Source: Chloroflexia bacterium SDU3-3
GTDB lineage: Bacteria > Chloroflexota > Chloroflexia > Chloroflexales > Roseiflexaceae
Assembly: GCA_009268125.1 (NCBI GenBank)
Contig: WBOU01000012.1
Span: 1-64,000, forward strand
Direction: 5' to 3'
Length of the DNA stretch: 64,000 bases
In this document: positions 19,232 to 29,227 of the stretch, piece after piece
How the letters are laid out: every line of letters starts with the position of its first letter
Position numbering within the stretch: position 1 is the first letter of the stretch
Notes under the pieces: generated by a model
Seen by the model: only the letters and a program-made list of their open reading frames with translations
Told to the model about the DNA's origin: nothing
Databases searched by the model: none
Made by a program: the position numbers and the translations under genes

Positions 19232-22200
19232 AGATTCTGCTGGCGCAAAATATGTTCTACGTGCCCGCCCACGGCGGCGCGGTGAAGGCTAATCGCCTGC
19301 TGATGGAGGCGCTGGCGGCTAGAGGCCACGAGTGCCGCGCGATCGTGACGATCTCCGGCGGCCAGGGCAGGCGCACCGTCGCCCAGTTTGTGGATGAGCT
19401 GGCCGCGCGCGGGATCGCGGCGGATGCGGTGGAGCAGGATGCGGTGCGCTTCCGCCTGATGGGCGTCGAGGTGCACGCGGTGCTGCAGATGGCGCAGCTT
19501 GGCCAGCGGATCGCCGCGCAGGGCCGCGAGTTTCAGCCCGATGTGGTGCTGGTGCCCACCGACGAGCCGGGCATGATCACGCTTGCGGCGGCGCTGGAGG
19601 CCTGCCCTGGCCGCGTGATCGTTCTGGCCCACACGGTGCAGCACCTGCCGTTTGGCCCGCGCTCGTTTTTGGCCAACGAGACCGGCACGGCGCTGCTGCG
19701 GCGCACAGCGGGGATCGTGGCGGCCAGCCGCGCCATCCGCGACGAGATCGCGCGCGGCAGCGGGATGGATGCGGCGGTGCTGCCCTTCCCGGCCTATGGT
19801 ACTGGCCCCTTCCCCAACCTCGGCTCGTTTGGCGCGGGCTACGTCACGCTGATCAATCCCTGCGCCTACAAGGGCCTGCCGATCTTTCTGGGCCTGGCGC
19901 GGGCCATGCCCGATGTGCCGTTCGCCGCCGTGCCAACATGGGGCACCACGCAGGCCGATCTAGATGCGCTGGCGGAGCTGCCAAACGTGGCGGTCCTGCC
20001 GCCAGCGGATGCGATCGACGAGATCTTCGAGCAGACACGGGTGCTGCTGGTGCCCTCGCTGTGGGATGAGACCTTCGGCCTAGTGGTGGTGGAGGCCATG
20101 CTGCGCGGCATCCCGGTGCTGGCCAGCGATGTGGGCGGCCTGTCCGAGGCGGCGCTGGGCGTGGCTGGGCTGCTGCCGGTGCGCGCGATCGAGCGCTACC
20201 AGAGCGGTGTGGATCAGAAGCTGATGCCGCTGCCGGTGGTGCCCGAGCAGGATCTGGGGCCGTGGCAGGAGGCGCTGGGCTGTCTGCTGGCCGACCAGCG
20301 GGTGTATGAGCGGACAAGCGAACTTTCTCGTTCAGCCGCCGAACATTTCGTCTCCTCCATCGGCGTCGAGCCGTTCGAGCGCTACTTCCGCGAGCAGGTG
20401 CGCCACGCGCCCAGTGTGGATCAGCCGCCTAGCGCGGGCGACCAGAGCGATCTGCGCAGGCGCGTGGATGGCCTCTCGCCCGAGCGCCAGGCGCTGCTGG
20501 CCCGCATGCTGAAGCAGAAGGGCGGCGCGGCCCCGCGCGGGCCAGACATCCCGGCCCTGCCGCGCAGCGGCGAGCCGCAGCTCTTCCCGTGCTCGTCGGG
20601 CCAGAAGCGGCTCTGGCTCATCCAGCAGCTCGACCCCGAGGGTGTGGCCTACAACTCGGTGATCGCCTACCGCGTGGCGGGCGACCTAGATGTCGGCCTG
20701 CTCCAGCGCAGCTTCGACGCCATGATCTGCCGCCACGAGAGCCTGCGCACCACCTTTGTGGAGCGCGACGGCGAGCCGATGCAGCAGGTGAATGCGCCAT
20801 GGCATATGCACATCCGCACATTCGACCTGCGCGCGCTGCCGCCCGCGCTGCGCGAGGCCGAGGCGGGCCGGATCGCCCGCGAGGTGAACAGCCAGCCCTA
20901 CGCGCTGGCCGAAGGCCCGCTGACCCGCGCCGCCGTGTTCTCCCTGGCCGAGGCCGAGTGGGTGGTGATGTTTGGCATCCACCACATCGTGAGCGACGGC
21001 TGGTCGATGGGCACCTACCAGCGCGAGCTGTGCGAGATCTACAACGCCTACGCCGCCGGTCGCCCGCTGGCCCTGCCGCCGCTGGCGCTGCAGTGCGCCG
21101 ATATCTCGGTGTGGCAGAACGAGCAGATGCGCAGCCCAGCCATGGAGCCGCACCTCGACTACTGGATGCGCAAGCTGGCAGCGCCCCTGCCCGTGCTGGA
21201 GCTGCCCACCGACCGACCGCAGCCCGCGTTTCCCACCCAGCGCGGTGCCTTCCAGCTGCACATGCTGCCGCCCGAGCTGGTGGATGCGGCCCAGCGCCTG
21301 AGTCGCCAGGAGGGCGCCACGCCCTTCATGACCTTCCTGGCCGTGTTCAAGCTGCTGCTGGCCCGCTACACCGGCCAGGAGGATCTGGTGGTGGGCACGG
21401 TGATGGCGAACCGCACCCACGCCGCGCTAGAGCCGGTGATCGCCTTCTTGGCCAACACGCTGGTGCTGCGCACCGATCTGAGCGGCCAGCCCAGCTTCCG
21501 CGAGCTGCTGGCCCGCGTGCGCACCATGGCCAGCGAGGCCTACCAGCATCAGGATGTGCTGTTCGCGCTGCTGGTGGAGAAGCTCAACCCGATGCGCGAT
21601 ATCAACCGCCAGCCCTTGTTTGACGTGACCTTTGGTTTTCATAATGTGCCGACGCAGGATTTCCGCCTGGATGGCATGGATGTGACCCCCTGGGCGGTGC
21701 CGATGGAGTCGAGCAGCATGCCGATCTCGTTTGACCTGACGATGACGCCCAACGGCGTGCAGGCGCAGATCGAGTACAGCACCGAGCTGTTCGACGGGGC
21801 GACGATCACGCGCCTGTTTGGCCACTACGTGACGCTGCTGGAGGCCGCGCTGGCCGACCCCGACCGCCCGATCGCCGACCTGCCCATGCTGACCGCCGCC
21901 GAGCAGGCCACGCTGCGCGGCTGGGCGGGCGAGGCCCCCCGGCTGGCCCCGCTGCCGGTGCACCGCCTGTTCGCGCAGCAGGCCGCCGAGCGACCCGATG
22001 CGCCCGCTGTGGCCAGCGGCGACGAGACGCTGAGCTACGCCGCGCTCGACCGCCAGTCGAACCAGCTCGCGCGGCTGCTCCAGCGGCGCGGCGTGGTGCC
22101 GGGGGCGCATGTGGGCATCTGCCTGGGCCGCAGCCCGCGCCTGCTGGTGGCGGTGCTGGCGGTGCTGAAGGCGGGCGGCGCGTATGTGCCGCTTGACCCC

Positions 22201-23784
22201 GAGCAGCCGCCCGAGCGGCTGGCCTTCCTGGCCCAGGATGCGGGGGCGGCCCTGGTGATCGTCGAGCGGGCCACGGCGGGCGCGCTGGCCCTGGCCTCGG
22301 CGCGGCTGCTGGGGCTGGATGAGCACGCCGCCGAGCTGGCGGGCCTGCCACCCACGGCGCTGGCCCACAGCGTCGCGCCCGAGGATGCCGCCTACATCAT
22401 CTACACATCCGGCTCCACCGGCGCTCCCAAGGGCGTGGTGGTGACGCACGGCGGCCTGGCCAACGCCTACCAGGGCTGGGAGCAGGTCTTCCACCTGCGC
22501 GAGACCGCCAGTGCTCACCTGCAGATGGCCAGCGCCACCTTCGATGTGTTCACCGGCGACTGGGTGCGGGCGCTCTGCTCGGGGGCGCGGCTGGTGCTGT
22601 GCCCGCGCGACCTGCTGCTGGAGCCGCCGCGTCTCTACGCCTACATGCGCCGACACGGCATCGACTGCGCCGAGTTCGTGCCGGTGGTGCTGCGCGAGCT
22701 GATGCGCCACCTGCGCGACAGCGGCCAGCGGCTCGACCACATGCGGCTGCTGCTGGTCGGCTCGGATGCCTGGCTGGTGCGCGAGGCCCAGGAGCTGCGC
22801 GCGCTCTGCGGCCCCGAGACCCGCGTGGTGAACACCTACGGCCTGACCGAGGCCACGATCGACAGCACCTACTACGAGATCCCACCCTCGGCGGAGCCGA
22901 CCGAGCGCATGGTGCCGATTGGGCGGCCCTTCCCCGGCACCCAGGTGTATGTGCTGGATGCGATGCTGCGGCCCCAGCCCGCCACGGTGCCCGGCGAGCT
23001 GTACGTGGGCGGCGCGGGTCTGGCGCGCGGCTACCTGGGCCGCCCCGACCTCACCGCCGAGCGCTTCATCGCCAGCCCGTTTGGCGCGGCCCCCGACGAG
23101 CGGCTGTACCGCACTGGCGACATGGCCCGCTTCCTGGGCGATGGCACGCTGGAGCTGCTGGGCCGCGCCGACCAGCAGGTGAAGCTGCGCGGCTACCGGA
23201 TCGAGCTAGGCGAGATCGAGGCGGCGCTGCGCCAGCACCCCGACGTGGAGGAAGCGGTGGTGCTAGCCCGCGAGGATGTGCCCGGCGACCTGCGGCTGGT
23301 GGCCTACATCACCGCCGCCGCGCCGCCCGCCTGGGGCGAGCTGCGCGCCTTCCTGCGCTCGCGCCTGCCCGAGTACATGATGCCCGCCGCCTGCGTGGCG
23401 CTGGCGGCCCTGCCGGTGTCGGCCAACGGCAAGATCGATCGGCGCGCGCTGCCAGCGCCCGATCTCACGCCTCAGGATGCGGCGGAGACCTTTGTCGCGC
23501 CGCGCAGCCTAGCCGAGGAGACCGTGGCCGAGATCTGGGGCGAGGTGCTGGGGCGCGAGCAGGTGGGCGTGTACGATAACTTCTTCGCGTTTGGCGGGCA
23601 CTCGCTGCTGGCCACGCGGCTGATCGTGCGCCTGCGCGACGCCTTCGAGCTGGATCTGCCGCTGCGCATGGTGTTCGAGATGCCCACGCCCGCCGAGCAG
23701 GCCGAGGCGATCGAGGGCATCCTGATGGCGGAAATTGGCGATATGGATGAGACCGAGGCCGAGCGGCTCGCAGCTTCTCTTTAA
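19228..23784 (+). CDS. GT4 glycosyltransferase-NRPS fusion (GT4-C-A-PCP)
   Basis: A 1518-residue fusion. Residues 1-~390 are a GT-B glycosyltransferase of the GT4 type (NMFYVPAHGGAVKANRLL; NPCAYKGLPIFLGL; and LVPSLWDETFGLVVVEAML with the retaining-GT ExxxxxxxE). A linker LSPERQALLARMLKQKG leads to a condensation domain with HHIVSDGWS (~585-593). The adenylation domain has A3 YIIYTSGSTG (~1055), YGLTEATI, YRTGDMARF and NGKIDRRALP. The carrier has FGGHSLLA with Ser1459. Hand-read specificity residues D-V-G-E-L-V-T-I-D(-K) resemble published ornithine-type codes, so a basic amino acid is a tentative prediction. There is no epimerase or release domain, so the chain must pass to the next protein. 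Confidence 0.9.
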   Translation: MKILLAQNMFYVPAHGGAVKANRLLMEALAARGHECRAIVTISGGQGRRTVAQFVDELAARGIAADAVEQDAVRFRLMGVEVHAVLQMAQLGQRIAAQGREFQPDVVLVPTDEPGMITLAAALEACPGRVIVLAHTVQHLPFGPRSFLANETGTALLRRTAGIVAASRAIRDEIARGSGMDAAVLPFPAYGTGPFPNLGSFGAGYVTLINPCAYKGLPIFLGLARAMPDVPFAAVPTWGTTQADLDALAELPNVAVLPPADAIDEIFEQTRVLLVPSLWDETFGLVVVEAMLRGIPVLASDVGGLSEAALGVAGLLPVRAIERYQSGVDQKLMPLPVVPEQDLGPWQEALGCLLADQRVYERTSELSRSAAEHFVSSIGVEPFERYFREQVRHAPSVDQPPSAGDQSDLRRRVDGLSPERQALLARMLKQKGGAAPRGPDIPALPRSGEPQLFPCSSGQKRLWLIQQLDPEGVAYNSVIAYRVAGDLDVGLLQRSFDAMICRHESLRTTFVERDGEPMQQVNAPWHMHIRTFDLRALPPALREAEAGRIAREVNSQPYALAEGPLTRAAVFSLAEAEWVVMFGIHHIVSDGWSMGTYQRELCEIYNAYAAGRPLALPPLALQCADISVWQNEQMRSPAMEPHLDYWMRKLAAPLPVLELPTDRPQPAFPTQRGAFQLHMLPPELVDAAQRLSRQEGATPFMTFLAVFKLLLARYTGQEDLVVGTVMANRTHAALEPVIAFLANTLVLRTDLSGQPSFRELLARVRTMASEAYQHQDVLFALLVEKLNPMRDINRQPLFDVTFGFHNVPTQDFRLDGMDVTPWAVPMESSSMPISFDLTMTPNGVQAQIEYSTELFDGATITRLFGHYVTLLEAALADPDRPIADLPMLTAAEQATLRGWAGEAPRLAPLPVHRLFAQQAAERPDAPAVASGDETLSYAALDRQSNQLARLLQRRGVVPGAHVGICLGRSPRLLVAVLAVLKAGGAYVPLDPEQPPERLAFLAQDAGAALVIVERATAGALALASARLLGLDEHAAELAGLPPTALAHSVAPEDAAYIIYTSGSTGAPKGVVVTHGGLANAYQGWEQVFHLRETASAHLQMASATFDVFTGDWVRALCSGARLVLCPRDLLLEPPRLYAYMRRHGIDCAEFVPVVLRELMRHLRDSGQRLDHMRLLLVGSDAWLVREAQELRALCGPETRVVNTYGLTEATIDSTYYEIPPSAEPTERMVPIGRPFPGTQVYVLDAMLRPQPATVPGELYVGGAGLARGYLGRPDLTAERFIASPFGAAPDERLYRTGDMARFLGDGTLELLGRADQQVKLRGYRIELGEIEAALRQHPDVEEAVVLAREDVPGDLRLVAYITAAAPPAWGELRAFLRSRLPEYMMPAACVALAALPVSANGKIDRRALPAPDLTPQDAAETFVAPRSLAEETVAEIWGEVLGREQVGVYDNFFAFGGHSLLATRLIVRLRDAFELDLPLRMVFEMPTPAEQAEAIEGILMAEIGDMDETEAERLAASL

Positions 23785-23798
23785 GGAAGGGACCCAAC

Positions 23799-26700
23799 GT
23801 GTCACAGCAAGAACTCACCCATCGCGAGCTTTCGACCGCCAAACGGGCGCTGCTGGAGCAGCGCCTGCGCGGGCGCGGCACCCGCGCCCAGCCCGAGGCC
23901 ATCGCGCCGCGCACTGGCGCTGGCCCCGCGCCGCTCTCGTTTGCCCAGCAGCGCCTGTGGTTCCTCGACCAGCTGATGCCCGGCAGCACCTCCTACCACA
24001 TGCTAGAGGCGCTGCGCCTAGAGGGCGAGCTGAGCGTCCCCGCGCTGCAGCAGGCCATCGACGGCCTGATCGCCCGCCACGAGAGCCTGCGCACTAGCTT
24101 TGCCAGCGTGGATGGCGAGCCAGCCCAGGTGATCGCGCCCGCGCTCGCCCTGCCGCTGGAGCAGCACGCCGCCGCCAGCGAGGAGGAGGCGCGCGCCGTC
24201 GCGCTGGGCCTCACCAGCCGCCCCTTCGATCTGGCCAGCGGCCCGCTGCTGCGCGCCGCGCTGGTGCAGATCGCGCCGCAGCTGCACGTGCTGGTGCTGG
24301 TGCTGCACCACATCATCGCCGACGGCTGGTCGGTGACGCTGCTGCTGAACGAGTTGGCCGCGCTCTACGCGGCTGCGGCCCAGGGGCGGCCCGCCCCGCT
24401 CGCGCCGCCCGCGCTGCAGTATGCCGACTACGCGGCCTGGCAGCGCGGCTGGCTGGATGCCGAGCGCATGGCCGCGCAGCTGGGCTTCTGGCGCGGCCAG
24501 CTGGCAGGCGCACCGCCCCTGCTGACTCTACCGACCGACCGACCGCGCCCGCCGATGCAGCGCTTCCACGGCGCGGCCACCGATTTTGTCATCCCGCCCG
24601 CCGTGGGCGATGCGCTGCACGCCCTCACGCGCGCCGAGGGTGCGACGCCGTTCATGACCATGCTGGCGGCCTTTGGCCTGCTGCTCGCGCGCCACAGCGG
24701 CCAGACCGATGTCTGCATCGGCTCGCCCGTGGCTGGGCGGCAGCGCGCCGAGCTGGAGGGGATCGTCGGGCTGTTTTTGAACACGCTGGTGTTCCGGGTG
24801 CGGCTGGGCGAGAACCCCAGCTTCCGCGAGCTGCTGCGCCAGGTGCGCTCGACTGCGCTGGATGGCTACGGCAACCAGGATGTGCCCTTCGAGAAGCTGG
24901 TTGAGGAGCTGAAGCCCGAGCGCAACCTCAGCTACTCGCCGCTCTACCAGGCCATGCTCATTTTCATGAACACGCCCGAGGCCACGCTGGACATGCCGGG
25001 GCTGAAGGCTAGCTTTGTGGGTGTGGATGTTGGGTCGACCAAGTCGGATCTGTCGGCCTACTTCTACGATGGCGACCACGGCTTTGGCGGGACGCTGGTC
25101 TACAACACCGATCTGTTTGACGCCGCGACGGTCGAGTCGCTCAAGGGCCGCTTCCTCACGCTGCTGGCCGACATCGCCGCCCACCCCGACCGGCGGATCG
25201 CCGATCTGGCTCTGGTGCGGCCTGCCGAGCGCGAGCAGCTGCTGCATGCCTGGCAGGGCGATACCGTTCAGCCGCCTCAGGCGCAGGGGTTTCACCAGCT
25301 GGTGGAGGCCCAGGCCGCCCGCACGCCCGACGCGGTGGCCATCACCTACGGCGCGCAGCAGCTGACCTACCGCGAGCTGAACGAGCGCGCCAACCAGCTG
25401 GCCCACGCGCTCACCCGATTTGGCGTGGGGCCAGAGGTGCCGGTCGGCGTCTGCCTAGAGCGCTCGCCCGAGCTGCCGATCGCGCTGCTGGCGGTGCTGA
25501 AGGCGGGCGGAGCCTATGTGCCGCTCGACCCCAGCTACCCGACGGTGCGGCTGGCCTTCATGCTCGACCAGACCAAAGCGCCGCTGCTGCTGACGCGCGA
25601 CGAGCTGCGCGCCCGCTTCCCCGGCTTCGCGGGCGAGGTGCTGGCGCTTGAATCGGGCGGGGCGCAGTTTGCCTCGCTGCCGCGCGAGAATCTGCCCGCG
25701 CGCACCATCCCCGATCAGCTGGCCTACATCGTGTTCACATCTGGCTCCACCGGCCAGCCCAAGGGCGTGATGAGCCTGCACCGTGGGGTGATCAACTACC
25801 TGGGCTTCCTGGCCCGCGCCTACGGCCTGAGCGCCGCCGACACCGTGCTGCAGGTCGCCTCTAGCTCGTTCGACGCCTCGGTGCGCGACATGATCGGGCC
25901 GCTGACGGTGGGCGCGCGCGTGGTGCTGGTGCCATCCGACGCCGCCCGCGAGCCTGCCGAGCTGCTGCGGGTGCTGCGCGACGAGCGCGTGAGCTGCGTG
26001 CTGAGCGTGGTGCCCACCATGCTGCGCGCCCTGGCCGAGGTGGGCGAGGGCGGCGCGCATCTGGATGCGCTGCGCCTGATGCTGGTGAGCGGCGAGCGCC
26101 TGCCGCTAGAGGACGGCGCGCGGGCCAGGCGGGTGTTTGGGCCGGGCCTGCAGGTGGTGAACCAGTACGGCCCCACCGAGTGCACCATGACATCCAGCTA
26201 CTACCCGCTGCCCGCCGACGATGCCGCGCGCGGCACCGCGCTGGTCGGTCGGCCGATCGACAACGCCCGCATCTACATCCTGGATGCCCAGCGCCAGCTG
26301 GTGCCGCCCGGCGTGGTGGGTGAGGTCTACATCGGCGGGCCTGGGCTGGCGCGCGGCTACTTTGGCCGCCCCGACCTCACCGCCGAGCGCTTCGTGGCCG
26401 ACCCGTTCGCGGGGGGAGAGCGGGCGCGCATGTACCGCACCGGCGACATGGCCCGCCACCGCGCCGACGGCAGCATCGAGTTTTTGGGCCGTGTTGACCA
26501 CCAGATCAAGGTGCGCGGCATCCGCGTCGAGCCAGCCGAGATCGAGGCGGCGTTCAGCCGCCTGCCTGCGGTGCGCCAGGCTGTGGTGGTGGCCCGCGAG
26601 GACGGCGCGGGCAGCATGGGCCTGGTGGCCTATGTGGTGCCCAGCGGCCCGATGCCCAGCGCCCACGAGCTGCGCACGGCGCTCAAGGAGCACCTGCCCG

Positions 26701-29219
26701 AGGCCATGATCCCCTCGGCCTTTGTTGCGCTGGAGCAGATCCCGCTCACGCCCAACGGCAAGGTCGACCGCGCAGCGCTGCCCGCGCCCGCCGCGCCCAG
26801 CGCCAGCGCCAGCCCATCCAGCGCGCCCCGCACCTCCGTCGAGCAGCGCCTAGCCGAGATCTGGGCCGAGATCCTGGGCCTGCCCGCCGTTGGGATCGAC
26901 GACAACTTCTTCGACCTGGGCGGCGAGTCGTTCAAGGCCATCCGCATGACCCACCGCTTCGGCCCGCCGCTGCGCGTGATCGACCTGTTCAAGTTCCCCA
27001 CCATCCGTGGCCTGGCCGAGCACCTGGCGGCGGGCGCGCAGCCCGAGGGCGCGCTGCTGCACGAGCTGACCGCGCCGCAGGCCCAGCGCACGCTCTCGGT
27101 GGTGTGCATCCCCTACGGTGGCGGCAGCGCCATCAGCTACCAGCCGCTGGCCAAGGCTATGCCGCCGGGCTGCGCACTCTACGCCGTGGCCCTGCCCGGC
27201 CACGACGACGCCAGCGAGCCGCCGCTGCCGCTGGAGCAGGTGGCGCGCATGCTGGTGGATGAGATCAAGCGCAGCATCCAGGGCCCGGTGTCGCTCTACG
27301 GCCACTGCTCGGGCAGCGCGCTGGCGGTGGAGACCGCGCGGCTGCTGGAGGTCGAGGGCGTGGCGCTGCGGGCGGTCTACATCGGCGGGGCCTTCCCCAA
27401 CCCGCGCCTGCCCGGCAAGGTCTCCGACTTCCTGGCCCGCACCGGGGTGATTGACCGGCTGTCGAGCGACCGCACCTTTAAGCTGTTCTTCCGCTCCATG
27501 GGCGGCTTCTCCGACGACCTCGACCCCGAGGAGGTGCGCCGCGTGGTGCGCAACCTGCGCCACGACTCGCGCGACGCCGAGGAGTACTTCACGCGCCGCC
27601 TGGCCCACGCCGACCACGCCCCATTGGCCGCGCCGATCGTGTGCGTAGTCGGCGAGCGCGACCCGCTGACCGAGTACTACCAGGAGCGCTTCCGCGAGTG
27701 GGAGCTGTTCAGCGGCCAGGTGCGGCTAGCCGTGCTGCCGCGCGCCGGGCACTACTTCATCAAGCACCGCGCCGCCGAGCTGGCCCGCATCGTCACGGGC
27801 GGCAGGCTCTCCGCGCCGCCCGCCGACGCCGCAGCGTGGCAGCCCGCGCCCCAGGCCAATCGCCAGCCCCGGCCCGGCATCGGCGTGTTCCTGCTGGTGG
27901 CGCTCGGCCAGCTCATCTCGCTCACCGGCTCGGCGCTCACCGGCTTCGCGCTGAGCGTGTGGGTCTACACCCAGACCGGCTCGGTCACGCTGTTCGCGCT
28001 GCTCTCGGTCTGCTCGGTGCTGCCTGGCCTGCTGCTCGCGCCGCTCTCGGGCGCGCTGATCGACCGCGTGGATCGGCGGCTGGCCATGCTGGTCTCCGAT
28101 CTCGCGGCGGGCGTCGGCTCGCTCTCGCTGGCGGCGCTGCTCTGGTCGGGCCAGCTTCAGCTCTGGCATGTGTTCGCGTTCATGGCCTGGAATGCGGTCT
28201 GCTCCTCGTTCCAGCGCCCAGCCTACAGCTCGGCGGTGCCGCAGCTGGTGCCCAAGCGCTATCTGGTGCAGGCCAACAGCGTGGTGCAGATGGCCGACTC
28301 GGCGGGCCAGATGATCGCGCCCATGGTGGCCGCCGCGCTGGTGGTCACGGTCGGCCTGCCCGCTGTGATCCTGATCGATGTGGCCAGCTTTATCTTCGCC
28401 GTCACGCTGATGTTCTTCATCCGCTTCCCCAACTCCATGCCCTGGCGGCGGCGCGAGCCGCTGATGGTGGAGATCACGCGGGGCTGGCGCTATGTCACCA
28501 GCCGCTTCGGCTTCATGGCGCTGCTCATCCACGCGGCCATCTCCAACCTGCTGCTGGCGATCATGGGCGTGCTGATCACGCCGATGGTGCTGCACGGCGT
28601 CGGCGGCCCTGCCGATGTGGCGGTGGTCTCGATCGCGGGCAGCGCGGGCGCGCTGATCGGCGCGCTGTTTATGAGCCTGTGGGGCGGGCCGGACAAGCTG
28701 ATGCGCGGCATCCTGGGTTTCTCGGTGGTGAATGGGGCCGTGATCGTGATCATGGGCCTTCAGCCGAGCACGCTGTTCGTGGCCGCTGGGATGTTCCTCT
28801 ACACGCTGACTCTGGCGCTGGGCAACAGCTGCTACACCTCGCTCATCCAGGTGAAGGTGCCGCACTACCTGCACGGTCGCGTGTTCTCGATCAACCAGAT
28901 GATCGCGTTCTCGACCATGCCGCTGGGCTTCCTGCTGGCCGGGCCGCTCTCCGACCGCGTGTTCGAGCCGCTGATGGCCCAGGGCGGCGCGCTGGCGGGC
29001 AGCCTGGGCGCGCTGATCGGCGCGGGGCCAGGGCGCGGCATGGCGCTGCTGATCATTATTATCGGTTTCCTAACTATCCTGATCACGCTGGTGGGCTATG
29101 CCTTCCGCCCGCTCTGGAACCTGGAGAGCGACATCCCCGATGCCCAGCCCGACGAGGCGCTGGCCCATGATTCGCTGGATCTGCCCCCGGTTGGGCAGCC
29201 GCTGCCATCGCAGGCATGA
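23799..29219 (+). CDS. NRPS-thioesterase-MFS transporter fusion (C-A-PCP-TE-MFS)
   Basis: An 1806-residue fusion. The N-terminal linker (STAKRALLEQRLRGRG) precedes a condensation domain with HHIIADGWS (His170, His171, Asp175). The adenylation domain has VFTSGSTGQPKG (~646), YGPTECTM and NGKVDRAALP; its hand-read pocket D-A-R-S-L-S-Q-M-T matches no code I know. The carrier is FFDLGGESFKAIR (Ser1051). The thioesterase (~1080-1340) has PYGGGSAISY, SLYGHCSGSALAVE (Cys1170 in place of the nucleophile Ser) and VVGERDPLT with AGHYFI for the Asp and His. From ~1361 to ~1790 there is a complete MFS exporter with about 10-12 helices and the motif-A-like loop GALIDRVDRRLAM. It would elongate, release and export the product. 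Confidence 0.9.
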   Translation: MSQQELTHRELSTAKRALLEQRLRGRGTRAQPEAIAPRTGAGPAPLSFAQQRLWFLDQLMPGSTSYHMLEALRLEGELSVPALQQAIDGLIARHESLRTSFASVDGEPAQVIAPALALPLEQHAAASEEEARAVALGLTSRPFDLASGPLLRAALVQIAPQLHVLVLVLHHIIADGWSVTLLLNELAALYAAAAQGRPAPLAPPALQYADYAAWQRGWLDAERMAAQLGFWRGQLAGAPPLLTLPTDRPRPPMQRFHGAATDFVIPPAVGDALHALTRAEGATPFMTMLAAFGLLLARHSGQTDVCIGSPVAGRQRAELEGIVGLFLNTLVFRVRLGENPSFRELLRQVRSTALDGYGNQDVPFEKLVEELKPERNLSYSPLYQAMLIFMNTPEATLDMPGLKASFVGVDVGSTKSDLSAYFYDGDHGFGGTLVYNTDLFDAATVESLKGRFLTLLADIAAHPDRRIADLALVRPAEREQLLHAWQGDTVQPPQAQGFHQLVEAQAARTPDAVAITYGAQQLTYRELNERANQLAHALTRFGVGPEVPVGVCLERSPELPIALLAVLKAGGAYVPLDPSYPTVRLAFMLDQTKAPLLLTRDELRARFPGFAGEVLALESGGAQFASLPRENLPARTIPDQLAYIVFTSGSTGQPKGVMSLHRGVINYLGFLARAYGLSAADTVLQVASSSFDASVRDMIGPLTVGARVVLVPSDAAREPAELLRVLRDERVSCVLSVVPTMLRALAEVGEGGAHLDALRLMLVSGERLPLEDGARARRVFGPGLQVVNQYGPTECTMTSSYYPLPADDAARGTALVGRPIDNARIYILDAQRQLVPPGVVGEVYIGGPGLARGYFGRPDLTAERFVADPFAGGERARMYRTGDMARHRADGSIEFLGRVDHQIKVRGIRVEPAEIEAAFSRLPAVRQAVVVAREDGAGSMGLVAYVVPSGPMPSAHELRTALKEHLPEAMIPSAFVALEQIPLTPNGKVDRAALPAPAAPSASASPSSAPRTSVEQRLAEIWAEILGLPAVGIDDNFFDLGGESFKAIRMTHRFGPPLRVIDLFKFPTIRGLAEHLAAGAQPEGALLHELTAPQAQRTLSVVCIPYGGGSAISYQPLAKAMPPGCALYAVALPGHDDASEPPLPLEQVARMLVDEIKRSIQGPVSLYGHCSGSALAVETARLLEVEGVALRAVYIGGAFPNPRLPGKVSDFLARTGVIDRLSSDRTFKLFFRSMGGFSDDLDPEEVRRVVRNLRHDSRDAEEYFTRRLAHADHAPLAAPIVCVVGERDPLTEYYQERFREWELFSGQVRLAVLPRAGHYFIKHRAAELARIVTGGRLSAPPADAAAWQPAPQANRQPRPGIGVFLLVALGQLISLTGSALTGFALSVWVYTQTGSVTLFALLSVCSVLPGLLLAPLSGALIDRVDRRLAMLVSDLAAGVGSLSLAALLWSGQLQLWHVFAFMAWNAVCSSFQRPAYSSAVPQLVPKRYLVQANSVVQMADSAGQMIAPMVAAALVVTVGLPAVILIDVASFIFAVTLMFFIRFPNSMPWRRREPLMVEITRGWRYVTSRFGFMALLIHAAISNLLLAIMGVLITPMVLHGVGGPADVAVVSIAGSAGALIGALFMSLWGGPDKLMRGILGFSVVNGAVIVIMGLQPSTLFVAAGMFLYTLTLALGNSCYTSLIQVKVPHYLHGRVFSINQMIAFSTMPLGFLLAGPLSDRVFEPLMAQGGALAGSLGALIGAGPGRGMALLIIIIGFLTILITLVGYAFRPLWNLESDIPDAQPDEALAHDSLDLPPVGQPLPSQA

Positions 29220-29227
29220 GGTGATCG

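Noticed and set aside
27726-28874. A 382-codon open frame on the - strand
   Set aside because: Antisense to the MFS part of the NRPS fusion; composition dominated by His, Arg and Gln, typical of high-GC shadows.
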